From NCBI GenBank assembly GCA_038063075.1, contig JBBTVW010000024.1:1-12350 (forward strand): DNA of 12,350 nucleotides. Reading direction: 5' to 3'. Source of the DNA: JACQHJ01 sp038063075. Its GTDB lineage: Bacteria; Patescibacteriota; Microgenomatia; Levybacterales; UBA12049. Positions 6,706 to 12,269 of this stretch are shown here, in pieces (the stretch's first letter is position 1; each line of letters starts with the position of its first letter). Under the pieces are notes generated by a model. That model was not told the DNA's origin and did no database searches. It saw only the letters and a list, made by a program, of their open reading frames with translations. The translations under genes and the position numbers were made by a program.

Positions 6706-7263
6706 CTATGGTTTAATAAAATTTGAGGCTGAAATAACAAGCAATACGCCAATTGTATTAAAAATAAATGATATAAGTATAAACTTATATATACTAACTT
6801 TAGAAATACCCATAAGACTTATTCCAAGCTCGTCTGGAAAAGGTGAAGCAATTATAATTGCTCCAATTACAGGCAATGTCCAGCTAAAATATTTTGTATG
6901 CAATACATGATTTATGTGATTACCGCCAAATTTTTTATATATATCTTCCATCTCATATACAAGATTATTCTTTATATACTTAAAAATAATTAAATCTCCC
7001 ATAACAGCTCCAAAACCAGCAAGTAATCCAAGTTCTAATGGATGTAGCCCTTCAGCTAAAACGAGAAGCAGTACTGTTGCCGTAGCGATTGTAAAAGAAG
7101 AGGTAAAAAGAATACCTGCAATAAATCCACCAATATAGCCAAGTTGGCCAAATTTTAATAAAAATATATGGAATTCTTCAAACCTAGAAAGAAAGATTGC
7201 AAACAAAAAAGAAATAATAAGTATTGTTATATTTTTATATTTCCAGTGGTTAATTATTTGCAT
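6706..7263 (-). CDS. DedA/VTT-like polytopic membrane protein
   Basis: This 185-residue protein is almost entirely membrane-embedded, with hydrophobic segments at about 11-27, 41-71 (probably a re-entrant or paired segment), 77-97, 127-148 and 158-180. GAVMGDLIIF at 85-94 resembles the G...GD motif of the VTT (SNARE-associated/DedA) domain. SPFPDELGISLMG at 140-152 resembles the P.P.e...l.G motif that follows the next helix in that family. FTSSFTIATATVLL at 53-66 suits the first half of the domain. DedA proteins are linked to lipid (undecaprenyl phosphate or phospholipid) flipping, but this is a short, divergent member and the substrate is unknown. It could instead be an unrelated small transporter. 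The ATG at 7263 is preceded by TATAGT with six bases between, so the mRNA is probably leaderless. It diverges from the UlaG-like gene across 102 bases. Confidence 0.6.
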   Translation of the reverse strand: MQIINHWKYKNITILIISFLFAIFLSRFEEFHIFLLKFGQLGYIGGFIAGILFTSSFTIATATVLLLVLAEGLHPLELGLLAGFGAVMGDLIIFKYIKNNLVYEMEDIYKKFGGNHINHVLHTKYFSWTLPVIGAIIIASPFPDELGISLMGISKVSIYKFILISFIFNTIGVLLVISASNFIKP

Positions 7264-7269
7264 ATTATT

Positions 7270-7275
7270 ACTATA
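7270..7275 (-). promoter_or_regulatory. -10 hexamer TATAGT directly before the VTT-like gene
   Basis: TATAGT on the minus strand is six bases (AATAAT) from the ATG at 7263. There is no purine-rich ribosome binding site. The -35 region (GATTAA or TGATTA) is weak. Confidence 0.5.
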
Positions 7276-7353
7276 GCAAATTTTAGTATCTTTTAATCAT
7301 TATTAGCAATCAGATATTTTTTTTCCATAAAGAGTAACAAAACAATAAAATGT

Positions 7354-7359
7354 TATAAT
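7354..7359 (+). promoter_or_regulatory. -10 hexamer TATAAT directly before the GTG start of the UlaG-like gene
   Basis: A perfect TATAAT is followed by TAACTT and then GTG at 7366, so the predicted transcript begins at the start codon. No recognisable -35 or Shine-Dalgarno is present. The upstream bases are an AT-rich stretch shared with the divergent VTT-like gene. Confidence 0.55.
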
Positions 7360-7365
7360 TAACTT

Positions 7366-7992
7366 GTGAAAGTAACAAAATTTATTCACTCCTGTTTACT
7401 AATAGAAATTGATAGTAAAAAAATATTAATTGACCCAGGAGTTTATACTGCTAATTCTAATTCTTTAGATCTTAATTTAATTAATATGTTAGATTATCTT
7501 CTCATTACTCATGAACATGCGGATCACATGCATATCCCTTTAGTTAAAGAGATAGTAAGGATGTTTCCTAATATTAAGATAATTACTAATAATTCTGTAA
7601 AGAAGATATTAGGAGAAGAAAGAATTAATTCATTTATAACGGGCGATGATTTAATAAAAATTGAGGATACAAGACACGAAAAAGTATTTGGAATTAATCC
7701 ACCAGAAAACCTATTATTTAATATAGGTAATTTCTTAACTCATCCTGGAGACTCACATAGCTTTGAAAATACAAATAAAGTACTAGCTCTTCCAGTACAG
7801 GCTCCATGGTGTAGCTTAACAGAGGCTGTTAATTTAGCTGAGAAATTAAAGCCAGAAATTATACTACCAATCCATGACTGGCATTGGAGTTATGATGCAA
7901 GAAGTTCTTTTTATCAAAGACTTGAAGATTATTTTAAAAATCTTGGAATTAAATTTATTCCACTTATTAGAGGAAAAGAATACGAAATGTAA
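7366..7992 (+). CDS. UlaG-like metallo-beta-lactamase-fold hydrolase
   Basis: This 208-residue protein is a compact member of the metallo-beta-lactamase superfamily, of the UlaG/YtkL-like type (MBL fold, COG2220). The N-terminus MKVTKFIHSCLLIE followed by ILIDPG (20-25) is typical of the group. The metal-binding motif THEHADH is at 48-54, with H49, H51, D53 and H54 as ligands. FLTHPGDSHSF at 123-133 supplies the bridging Asp (D129) and a further His (H126). PIHDWHW at 168-174 supplies the last His (H170). All catalytic metal ligands are thus present and the protein is full length. It should be a cytoplasmic two-metal hydrolase; substrates in this group range from lactones to phosphodiesters and cannot be deduced here. 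The start is GTG, six bases after a TATAAT, with no Shine-Dalgarno. It converges on the 103-residue orphan across 67 bases in which I see no clear terminator. Confidence 0.88.
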   Translation: MKVTKFIHSCLLIEIDSKKILIDPGVYTANSNSLDLNLINMLDYLLITHEHADHMHIPLVKEIVRMFPNIKIITNNSVKKILGEERINSFITGDDLIKIEDTRHEKVFGINPPENLLFNIGNFLTHPGDSHSFENTNKVLALPVQAPWCSLTEAVNLAEKLKPEIILPIHDWHWSYDARSSFYQRLEDYFKNLGIKFIPLIRGKEYEM

Positions 7993-8059
7993 ACTCTACG
8001 AAAAATATTAGCTTATCGTAAACAAAATGGTTATGGTACTCATTATGTATTACAAGGCT

Positions 8060-8371
8060 TTATCTTCGAGATCTATTGTTAAGAGCTTGTTCCCATTTAA
8101 GCCTATATGGTGCTATGGTATGAGTTGTTCTGATGTCTTCATCTGTAATTTGTTGACGTAAAAGTCTTCTTGTCTTAAATTGTATTCCTGGTAAAGTCAT
8201 ATCTCGAACATAATAATCAAGAGTATCTTCATTTACTACTTTTACTTTTCTATGATTAATTGCAATATGAGTTCCTGCATATTCAATTACATGCGTTTCT
8301 TCCCTGGTCAATTCTATTGTAGTAAATGGAACTGGAACTCCTAATAAATATCGTTGTGCTTTTATTGTCAT
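8060..8371 (-). CDS. hypothetical 103-residue basic protein
   Basis: I do not recognise this protein. It is small, soluble and basic, with an N-terminal beta-prone part (IKAQRYLLGVPVPFTTIEL, then HVIEYAGTHIAINHRKVKVV at 27-46) and a charged helical C-terminal part ending NNRSRR. No cysteine, metal or nucleotide motif is visible, and there is no signal peptide. It is supported as a real gene by its promoter (TTGACT, 17-base spacer, TATAAT) placed eight bases before the ATG at 8371, the same layout as its neighbours, and by filling the space between tRNA-Glu and the UlaG-like gene. The Arg-rich tail could suit nucleic-acid or ribosome binding, but that is speculation. It lies downstream of tRNA-Glu on the same strand, so read-through from the tRNA promoter could also reach it. 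Confidence 0.65.
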   Translation of the reverse strand: MTIKAQRYLLGVPVPFTTIELTREETHVIEYAGTHIAINHRKVKVVNEDTLDYYVRDMTLPGIQFKTRRLLRQQITDEDIRTTHTIAPYRLKWEQALNNRSRR

Positions 8372-8379
8372 GAGGATGA

Positions 8380-8408
8380 ATTATACATAGTCTGATATTA
8401 ATAGTCAA
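8380..8408 (-). promoter_or_regulatory. sigma70-type promoter of the 103-residue gene, leaderless spacing
   Basis: On the minus strand TTGACT (8403-8408), a 17-base spacer and TATAAT (8380-8385) form a near-consensus promoter in the gap between tRNA-Glu and the gene. Eight bases (TCATCCTC) separate the hexamer from the ATG at 8371, and they contain no Shine-Dalgarno. Confidence 0.7.
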
Positions 8409-8424
8409 TTACTATAGGGATTAG

Positions 8425-8498
8425 TGACGCCAGAGGGATTCGAACCCTCGATTACTTGGATGAAAACCAAGTGTCCTAGGCCACTAGACGATGGCGCC
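8425..8498 (-). tRNA. tRNA-Glu (anticodon UUC)
   Basis: On the minus strand a full cloverleaf can be folded. The acceptor arm GGCGCCA pairs with TGGCGTC (one G-U). The D arm is in CGTCTAGTGGCCTAGGAC. The anticodon stem CTTGG/CCAAG has loop TTTTCAT, and the T arm GAGGG/CCCTC has loop TTCGAAT. The anticodon UUC is at 8462-8464, reading GAA and GAG. The discriminator base is A (8425), and the 3' CCA is not encoded, so it must be added by a CCA-adding enzyme. The D-arm sequence TCTAGTGGCCTAGGAC is characteristic of bacterial tRNA-Glu. Confidence 0.96.
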
Positions 8499-8564
8499 TT
8501 ATCGTACAGAATAAATAATTAGCTCTTTATCACTTAGCCACTAAATAAACCAAACGCACATACA

Positions 8565-8594
8565 ATTATACCTTAAGAATGCCTTTTTTGGCAA
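8565..8594 (-). promoter_or_regulatory. probable promoter of tRNA-Glu
   Basis: On the minus strand TTGCCA (8589-8594), an 18-base spacer and TATAAT (8565-8570) precede tRNA-Glu, with about 60 bases of 5' leader to be trimmed by RNase P. The -35 overlaps sequence just after the end of the MscS-like gene (stop at 8596). Confidence 0.55.
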
Positions 8595-8595
8595 A

Positions 8596-9255
8596 CTATT
8601 TAAGTTTTTTCCTTAAGTTTTCTAATATATCTTTTGCGCTATCTTGTCCACCAAATCCAAATGCAATTCCTCCTGCTATTGCAACCATCGCAACAAGTCC
8701 TGTAAATAGTATTTTTATTAAGTCTGTTGCAACACCAAGCTGGGTAAGTACGGCAAGAATTACAAATATATTAATAGCCCATTTAACAGCAGAAGCAACA
8801 GTTGTTGCCGTCTGACTATCAACTCCTTTAACAGAAGCTAAGACTACATCATGTGCAATTCGTGCAAATACAAATCCAACAATTGCAATTACTGCTGCTA
8901 CAAAAACGTTTGGAAGATAGAATAATACTTCATTTAAAACTGTAATTATTCTTGGAAGTCCCCAGACGTCTGCAGTTGGAACCAAGAAAACTAATATGAC
9001 AAACCATCTAGCTATTTCAGCTAATATGTTTGTCCAGGTAAGTTCATCTTTTAACTCTGGTACTCCATATTTTTTAAGGTATGACTCTATTTTTAAAGCT
9101 TTAGATACACTTAAAATTATTTGTTTTACCAAAGAACCAACGATGACGCCAATGATTAAAATTATTGCTCCTGTGAGAAATCTTGGAATGAAACTTACTG
9201 TGGCATAGAAAGCATTATTAAAAGATGCAACTAAGGTTGTACCTATATCGGTCAT
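8596..9255 (-). CDS. small MscS-like mechanosensitive channel-family membrane protein
   Basis: This 219-residue protein has about five hydrophobic segments (22-48, 80-98, 108-132, 152-172, 176-200). The N-terminal stretch PRFLTGAIILIIGVIVGSLV at 24-43 and the repeat-like segment at 113-134 match the conserved TM helix repeats found next to MscS domains. GLVAMVAIAGGIAFGFGGQD at 186-205 closely resembles the pore-lining third helix of MscS (Gly/Ala-rich, then AFGFGG.D). The protein stops shortly after, at LRKKLK, so the cytoplasmic beta and alpha/beta vestibule of full MscS is missing. The role would be a tension-gated or otherwise passive channel in the cytoplasmic membrane; gating cannot be judged. 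The ATG at 9255 is fixed by a strong Shine-Dalgarno five bases upstream, the only clear one in the window. The promoter has a perfect TTGACA -35. Confidence 0.75.
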   Translation of the reverse strand: MTDIGTTLVASFNNAFYATVSFIPRFLTGAIILIIGVIVGSLVKQIILSVSKALKIESYLKKYGVPELKDELTWTNILAEIARWFVILVFLVPTADVWGLPRIITVLNEVLFYLPNVFVAAVIAIVGFVFARIAHDVVLASVKGVDSQTATTVASAVKWAINIFVILAVLTQLGVATDLIKILFTGLVAMVAIAGGIAFGFGGQDSAKDILENLRKKLK

Positions 9256-9260
9256 TTATG

Positions 9261-9270
9261 TCACCTCCTT
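9261..9270 (-). promoter_or_regulatory. strong Shine-Dalgarno AAGGAGGTGA of the MscS-like gene
   Basis: On the minus strand AAGGAGGTGA is an extended match to the 3' end of 16S rRNA, five bases before the ATG at 9255. It shows that this organism retains anti-Shine-Dalgarno-guided initiation even though nearly all other genes here lack such a site. Confidence 0.9.
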
Positions 9271-9289
9271 TCATCTTTAGATTACCCTT

Positions 9290-9319
9290 GTTATATATTT
9301 TTTTCTCTACGCTTGTCAA
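9290..9319 (-). promoter_or_regulatory. sigma70-type promoter of the MscS-like gene, overlapping the tRNA-Lys -35
   Basis: On the minus strand a perfect TTGACA (9314-9319) is followed by TATAAC (9290-9295, 18-base spacer) or the overlapping TATATA (9292-9297, 16-base spacer). The leader of roughly 28 bases holds the Shine-Dalgarno. The -35 shares five base pairs with the -35 of the divergent tRNA-Lys promoter. Confidence 0.7.
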
Positions 9320-9342
9320 GAAGCACTACTAATTGGTATAAT
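9313..9342 (+). promoter_or_regulatory. promoter of tRNA-Lys
   Basis: TTGTCA (9313-9318), an 18-base spacer and a perfect TATAAT (9337-9342) place the transcription start a few bases before the mature tRNA 5' end at 9354. The -35 lies on the same bases as the TTGACA of the minus-strand MscS-like gene. Confidence 0.75.
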
Positions 9343-9353
9343 TTATAGCGAAT

Positions 9354-9425
9354 GGGCCGGTAGCTCAGCGGTAGAGCAGGAGCCTTTTAAGCTCTTGGTC
9401 ACAGGTTCGATCCCTGTCCGGCTCA
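9354..9425 (+). tRNA. tRNA-Lys (anticodon UUU)
   Basis: The cloverleaf is complete. The acceptor arm GGGCCGG pairs with CCGGCTC (one G-U). The D arm AGCTC/GAGCA has a short AGCGGTA loop. The anticodon stem GGAGC/GCTCT has loop CTTTTAA, with anticodon UUU at 9386-9388, and the T arm is CACAGGTTCGATCCCTGT. The discriminator is A and CCA is not encoded. The anticodon reads AAA and AAG, frequent codons in this AT-rich genome. Confidence 0.96.
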
Positions 9426-9461
9426 CAGAAATTTTGATTGAACACCAAATTCCGGGGTTTA

Positions 9462-9515
9462 GCTTTAGATAAATTTAAGGATTAAAATAGTCGTAAACTG
9501 CTTTAGATAAATTTA
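9462..9515. repeat. 16-bp direct repeat at the end of the serine hydrolase gene
   Basis: The sequence GCTTTAGATAAATTTA occurs at 9462-9477 and again at 9500-9515, 38 bases apart. The right copy encodes NLSK near the C-terminus of the serine hydrolase. The left copy overlaps its stop codon in a different frame. It looks like a short local duplication rather than a mobile-element footprint. Confidence 0.6.
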
Positions 9516-10479
9516 CTATTCTCTCATTTGCTCCTTTAGGATTAGTACTATCTGATAAAACCACAATAATATATTCACCACTTGGTGAGTAAACAATGCC
9601 ACTGTCATGACTTATGCCACCTAATTCTCCAGTTTTATGAGCAATAGGAGTATTTAGTGGTAGGTTTTTAGGTAATTTTTCATTTAATACTTGTCTTTTT
9701 AAAAGAAATATCATTTCAGAAGTGTTTTGAGAGCTACCAAGTTCTCCTTTATAGAGCTTATTAAAAAATAAAGCTATATCACTTGCTGAGGTTAAGGGTA
9801 AACTATCTGTTCCTCCAACTGTTGAGTCTGTAAAACCATATTCATCTAAGAATAATTGAACTTGGGATAGTCTAACTGTAAGAGCAAGAAGAAGTGCTGC
9901 ATAGTTATCAGATTTAGTTATCATAAGATTTAGTGCGTCTTTTACGCTTAAAGAGATCGTACCTTCTTTTTGCTCAGCAGTTTCTTCATCAATCTTAAAT
10001 CTTTCATTTAAAGTTTTTACATCCTGCGTTAAAACCTTATCAAGACTTAGTTTTCCCTCATCAATCCATTTATAAACTGTTGCCATCACCCAAAGCTTAT
10101 AAAGTGATGCACTATCAAATTTCTTATGTTCATTATAAAAATATTCTTCTCCTGTTTTTAAATTAATAATTGCCACTCCATAGTTATCAGTATTTCCAGC
10201 TAGTGCTTCATCAACAATTTTTTTTAATCCATCACTTTTTGGTATTAATTTTTCTGTTACTGCAAGAACAGCTTGGGAGCCTTTTGCTAAGGGAGAAATT
10301 ATATCTTTACTTATAAACTCATTTGTACTTTTTTGATCTAAAAAAATGCTTTTTACAAGTAATCCTACTACGACAATAAATAATACTAAAACAAACCAAA
10401 ATAAGAGTTTTTTAATTAAACTTTTCTTTGTATTTCTATAACTTACGTGGTAATTAAGTGAATAGTCCTTATCAATCAT
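9475..10479 (-). CDS. membrane-anchored serine hydrolase, class A beta-lactamase/PBP fold
   Basis: This 334-residue protein has a basic cytoplasmic N-terminus, one membrane helix at about 22-44, a linker, and from about 85 a penicillin-recognising domain of the class A beta-lactamase type (COG2367). Active-site motifs are intact: SLYK at 125-128 (S125 nucleophile, K128), SDN at 190-192, and HKTG at 281-284. The omega-loop Glu of class A enzymes (the E..LN motif between SDN and KTG) is not recognisable. That segment instead reads GGTDSLPLTSASDIA at 222-236. The enzyme may therefore acylate but deacylate penicillin poorly, which suits a peptidoglycan DD-peptidase/transpeptidase-like or other serine hydrolase better than a resistance enzyme. 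It should act on the outer face of the membrane. The promoter (TTGAAA, 17 bases, TATAGT) ends nine bases before the ATG, without a Shine-Dalgarno. It runs toward tRNA-Lys and ends 49 bases from it. Confidence 0.85.
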   Translation of the reverse strand: MIDKDYSLNYHVSYRNTKKSLIKKLLFWFVLVLFIVVVGLLVKSIFLDQKSTNEFISKDIISPLAKGSQAVLAVTEKLIPKSDGLKKIVDEALAGNTDNYGVAIINLKTGEEYFYNEHKKFDSASLYKLWVMATVYKWIDEGKLSLDKVLTQDVKTLNERFKIDEETAEQKEGTISLSVKDALNLMITKSDNYAALLLALTVRLSQVQLFLDEYGFTDSTVGGTDSLPLTSASDIALFFNKLYKGELGSSQNTSEMIFLLKRQVLNEKLPKNLPLNTPIAHKTGELGGISHDSGIVYSPSGEYIIVVLSDSTNPKGANERIVNLSKAVYDYFNP

Positions 10480-10488
10480 TGTGAGAAG

Positions 10489-10517
10489 ACTATATTCGGT
10501 TTAAGGACTAATTTCAA
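10489..10517 (-). promoter_or_regulatory. sigma70-type promoter of the serine hydrolase gene, leaderless spacing
   Basis: On the minus strand TTGAAA (10512-10517), a 17-base spacer and TATAGT (10489-10494) lie nine bases before the ATG at 10479. The intervening bases (CTTCTCACA) contain no Shine-Dalgarno. Confidence 0.65.
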
Positions 10518-10559
10518 TACTTATTTGAAATATTACTAGCAATCAAAAAATAAAAGTTG

Positions 10560-10565
10560 TAGAAT
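10560..10565 (+). promoter_or_regulatory. possible -10 hexamer TAGAAT for the IMPDH-like gene
   Basis: TAGAAT is the best -10 match before the ATG at 10585, leaving a leader of about a dozen bases with no Shine-Dalgarno. The -35 with a 17-base spacer (TAGCAA, 10537-10542) is weak. Confidence 0.35.
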
Positions 10566-10584
10566 ACCTCTTGGATTTATTCAT

Positions 10585-12210
10585 ATGAGTCAAATACATG
10601 AATTAGCTGCTTTTAAACCATTTCCACCTGAAAGAGCAAAGGTAGGGTTAGATCAAAAAGTAACTCAAAGCTTAGATATTCTTACAATGCATACTGATCT
10701 TTCTATATTAGGAGATTATGCGGCAAATGCTAATTTTTCTATTGATGGAATGAGACAAGGTGTAATACCAAGGCTTAGTCCCTTCGATCTTCCACATCTT
10801 CCAGAAGGCGCAACACTTGTTCGAATACCAAAAGAAAAAATAGAACAACTACAAGAAGAAAGATCATATGACTTAATTAGATGGAATACCCCAGATAGAT
10901 TTTTATTTAGATTAAAACTTGGTCAAGAAGAATTTGTTCCTCCAGTTCCAGGTAGATCAAGAGTTATGGATGATTTACATTCCAAAGGCAAAGTTGTAAG
11001 CTTTTCCGATCTTAAAATTGAAGCACCTGAGCCAGTTAATGGTAGAAAAAGTAGAAAAAGAATTGATCAGGGAATCGAAGCAAATATTATGGGTCAAGGC
11101 CGTATTCCTTTTGCATTAGGATCAGTTCCTGACGTTGGAAGCGAACTTGCATATATTACAACTGCAATGGCAAATGGAATGGTATTTGTATCAAGAGATA
11201 AGCTTTTATCTGACCCAGATCAGCAAGCAACAGTTGTTAGAAACGTTATTAACTACCTTAAAAGTGTCCAATTACCAGAAGAATTAAAACCAAACGATGA
11301 GCAACTAAGTGAATTTACTCAAATAATTGGCTTAACAGAACCGTTAACTGATACTAATGAAGATGAAGTAAGAGAAAAGTATTACAAAGCACTAAGAGGT
11401 TCTTGGGTAGCAAATGTAGGGGCAGCTATTGAAGCAGATGCACAAGGTGATAATGGCTCTAAAGCACTTGATAGGGCACAAAAACTATACGATGCAGGCT
11501 GTCGTATGTTTAGAATATATTCACCAGAAGGTGGTATGGAAATAGTTGATACTGCAAAAGCATTAAGAAAAATGTTTGCAGAGGACAGTAGTGTAAAAAT
11601 AATAGGTGGACAAATAATGGATGCAAAAACAGCTCTTAAAGCAGAACATGCAGGCTGTGATGCACTATTTATTGGAGTTGCTGGAGGAAGTCAGTGTACA
11701 ACTTCAGTTAATGCTAATATTCCCGTTAACACTCCAAATTTACTGTACGAACTTCGAAGAGGAGAAATAAGCATTCCAGTAGGTATTGAAGGCGGGGGAG
11801 TAGGAGAGGATATAAATACAGCGTTTGTTTTAGGAGCATCTTTTGTTTCAAAACCAGGAGAACTTGGCAGATCTTGGGAAGGACTTGGAGGAGAATATGT
11901 CTTTGAAGGAGTAGATAAGGAATATTATATGGTTTACAGTGGAGAAGCATCAGTTTCGGCAAAATGGTTTAAAGACTCAATAGACAGAGTTGGTAGGCCA
12001 CAATACGTTGAAGGAGAAACAGGTGTAAGAAAGCTAGATAAAGATAAAATGTCTATGACAGGAGCAATTGCAAGGCTTAGGGGACAATTAGCTATTGGCC
12101 TTGTATTTCAAAGAGCTGAATCAATTGCAGAGCTCCATACAAGAACTGCAGACAATATTGCCTTTGCTACAACCAGTGCTTCTGAAAAAAGCCAAGCATA
12201 CGCTAAATAG
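10585..12210 (+). CDS. divergent IMP dehydrogenase/GMP reductase-like protein without CBS domains
   Basis: This 541-residue protein shows the IMPDH/GMPR (beta/alpha)8 barrel in scattered blocks. PFALGSVPDVGSELAYITTA at 175-194 and NGMVFVSRD at 197-205 match the first barrel strands. LYDAGCRMFRIYSPEG at 301-316 and IIGGQIMDAKTALKAEHAG at 339-357 match the substrate strands. The catalytic-loop equivalent GGSQCTT at 367-373 places C371 as the nucleophile. PVGIEGGG at 398-405 replaces the usual DGG. YVEGETG at 474-480 and the following helix (IARLRGQLAIGL) match the PEG.EG flap and C-terminal region. The two CBS domains are missing, replaced by a helical segment at about 206-270, and about 170 residues of unfamiliar sequence precede the barrel. 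In IMPDH the Cys attacks IMP C2 in guanine-nucleotide synthesis. The flap Arg-Tyr pair is not obvious here, so the reaction is uncertain. The ATG at 10585 is the only suitable start; uvrA follows after 59 bases. Confidence 0.8.
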   Translation: MSQIHELAAFKPFPPERAKVGLDQKVTQSLDILTMHTDLSILGDYAANANFSIDGMRQGVIPRLSPFDLPHLPEGATLVRIPKEKIEQLQEERSYDLIRWNTPDRFLFRLKLGQEEFVPPVPGRSRVMDDLHSKGKVVSFSDLKIEAPEPVNGRKSRKRIDQGIEANIMGQGRIPFALGSVPDVGSELAYITTAMANGMVFVSRDKLLSDPDQQATVVRNVINYLKSVQLPEELKPNDEQLSEFTQIIGLTEPLTDTNEDEVREKYYKALRGSWVANVGAAIEADAQGDNGSKALDRAQKLYDAGCRMFRIYSPEGGMEIVDTAKALRKMFAEDSSVKIIGGQIMDAKTALKAEHAGCDALFIGVAGGSQCTTSVNANIPVNTPNLLYELRRGEISIPVGIEGGGVGEDINTAFVLGASFVSKPGELGRSWEGLGGEYVFEGVDKEYYMVYSGEASVSAKWFKDSIDRVGRPQYVEGETGVRKLDKDKMSMTGAIARLRGQLAIGLVFQRAESIAELHTRTADNIAFATTSASEKSQAYAK

Positions 12211-12248
12211 TTTAGTCTTCTTAGCTTTCCTTTAGTCAAAAATTCATA

Positions 12249-12254
12249 TATAAT
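12249..12254 (+). promoter_or_regulatory. -10 hexamer TATAAT before uvrA
   Basis: A perfect TATAAT in the 59-base gap lies 15 bases before the ATG at 12270, giving a predicted leader under ten bases without a Shine-Dalgarno. The -35 region (around 12225-12231) is pyrimidine-rich and weak. This suggests uvrA is transcribed separately from the IMPDH-like gene. Confidence 0.5.
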
Positions 12255-12269
12255 AATCCTTCAGTAAAA

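Noticed and set aside
7983..8022. TACGA...TCGTA inverted repeat between the UlaG-like gene and the 103-residue gene
   Set aside because: A five-pair stem with a loop of about 14 bases and no T-run is too weak to call a terminator.
8581..8592. GCC-T6-GGC inverted repeat after the MscS-like gene as a possible terminator
   Set aside because: Only three G-C pairs with a six-base loop and no following U-tract on the minus strand; the same bases better serve as the tRNA-Glu promoter region.
8579..8815. A 78-codon plus-strand open frame over the end of the MscS-like gene
   Set aside because: It is antisense to a well-supported membrane-protein gene and has Ala/Ile/Thr-rich shadow composition with no promoter or ribosome binding site of its own.
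8996..9208. A 70-codon plus-strand open frame over the N-terminal half of the MscS-like gene
   Set aside because: Antisense to conserved TM helix sequence, without start signals.
8425..9425. tRNA-Glu and tRNA-Lys as integration sites of a mobile island
   Set aside because: No repeat of either tRNA 3' end, no integrase and no change in base composition across the region.
11726..11962. A 78-codon minus-strand open frame inside the IMPDH-like gene
   Set aside because: Leu-rich shadow of a conserved barrel region on the other strand; no start signals.
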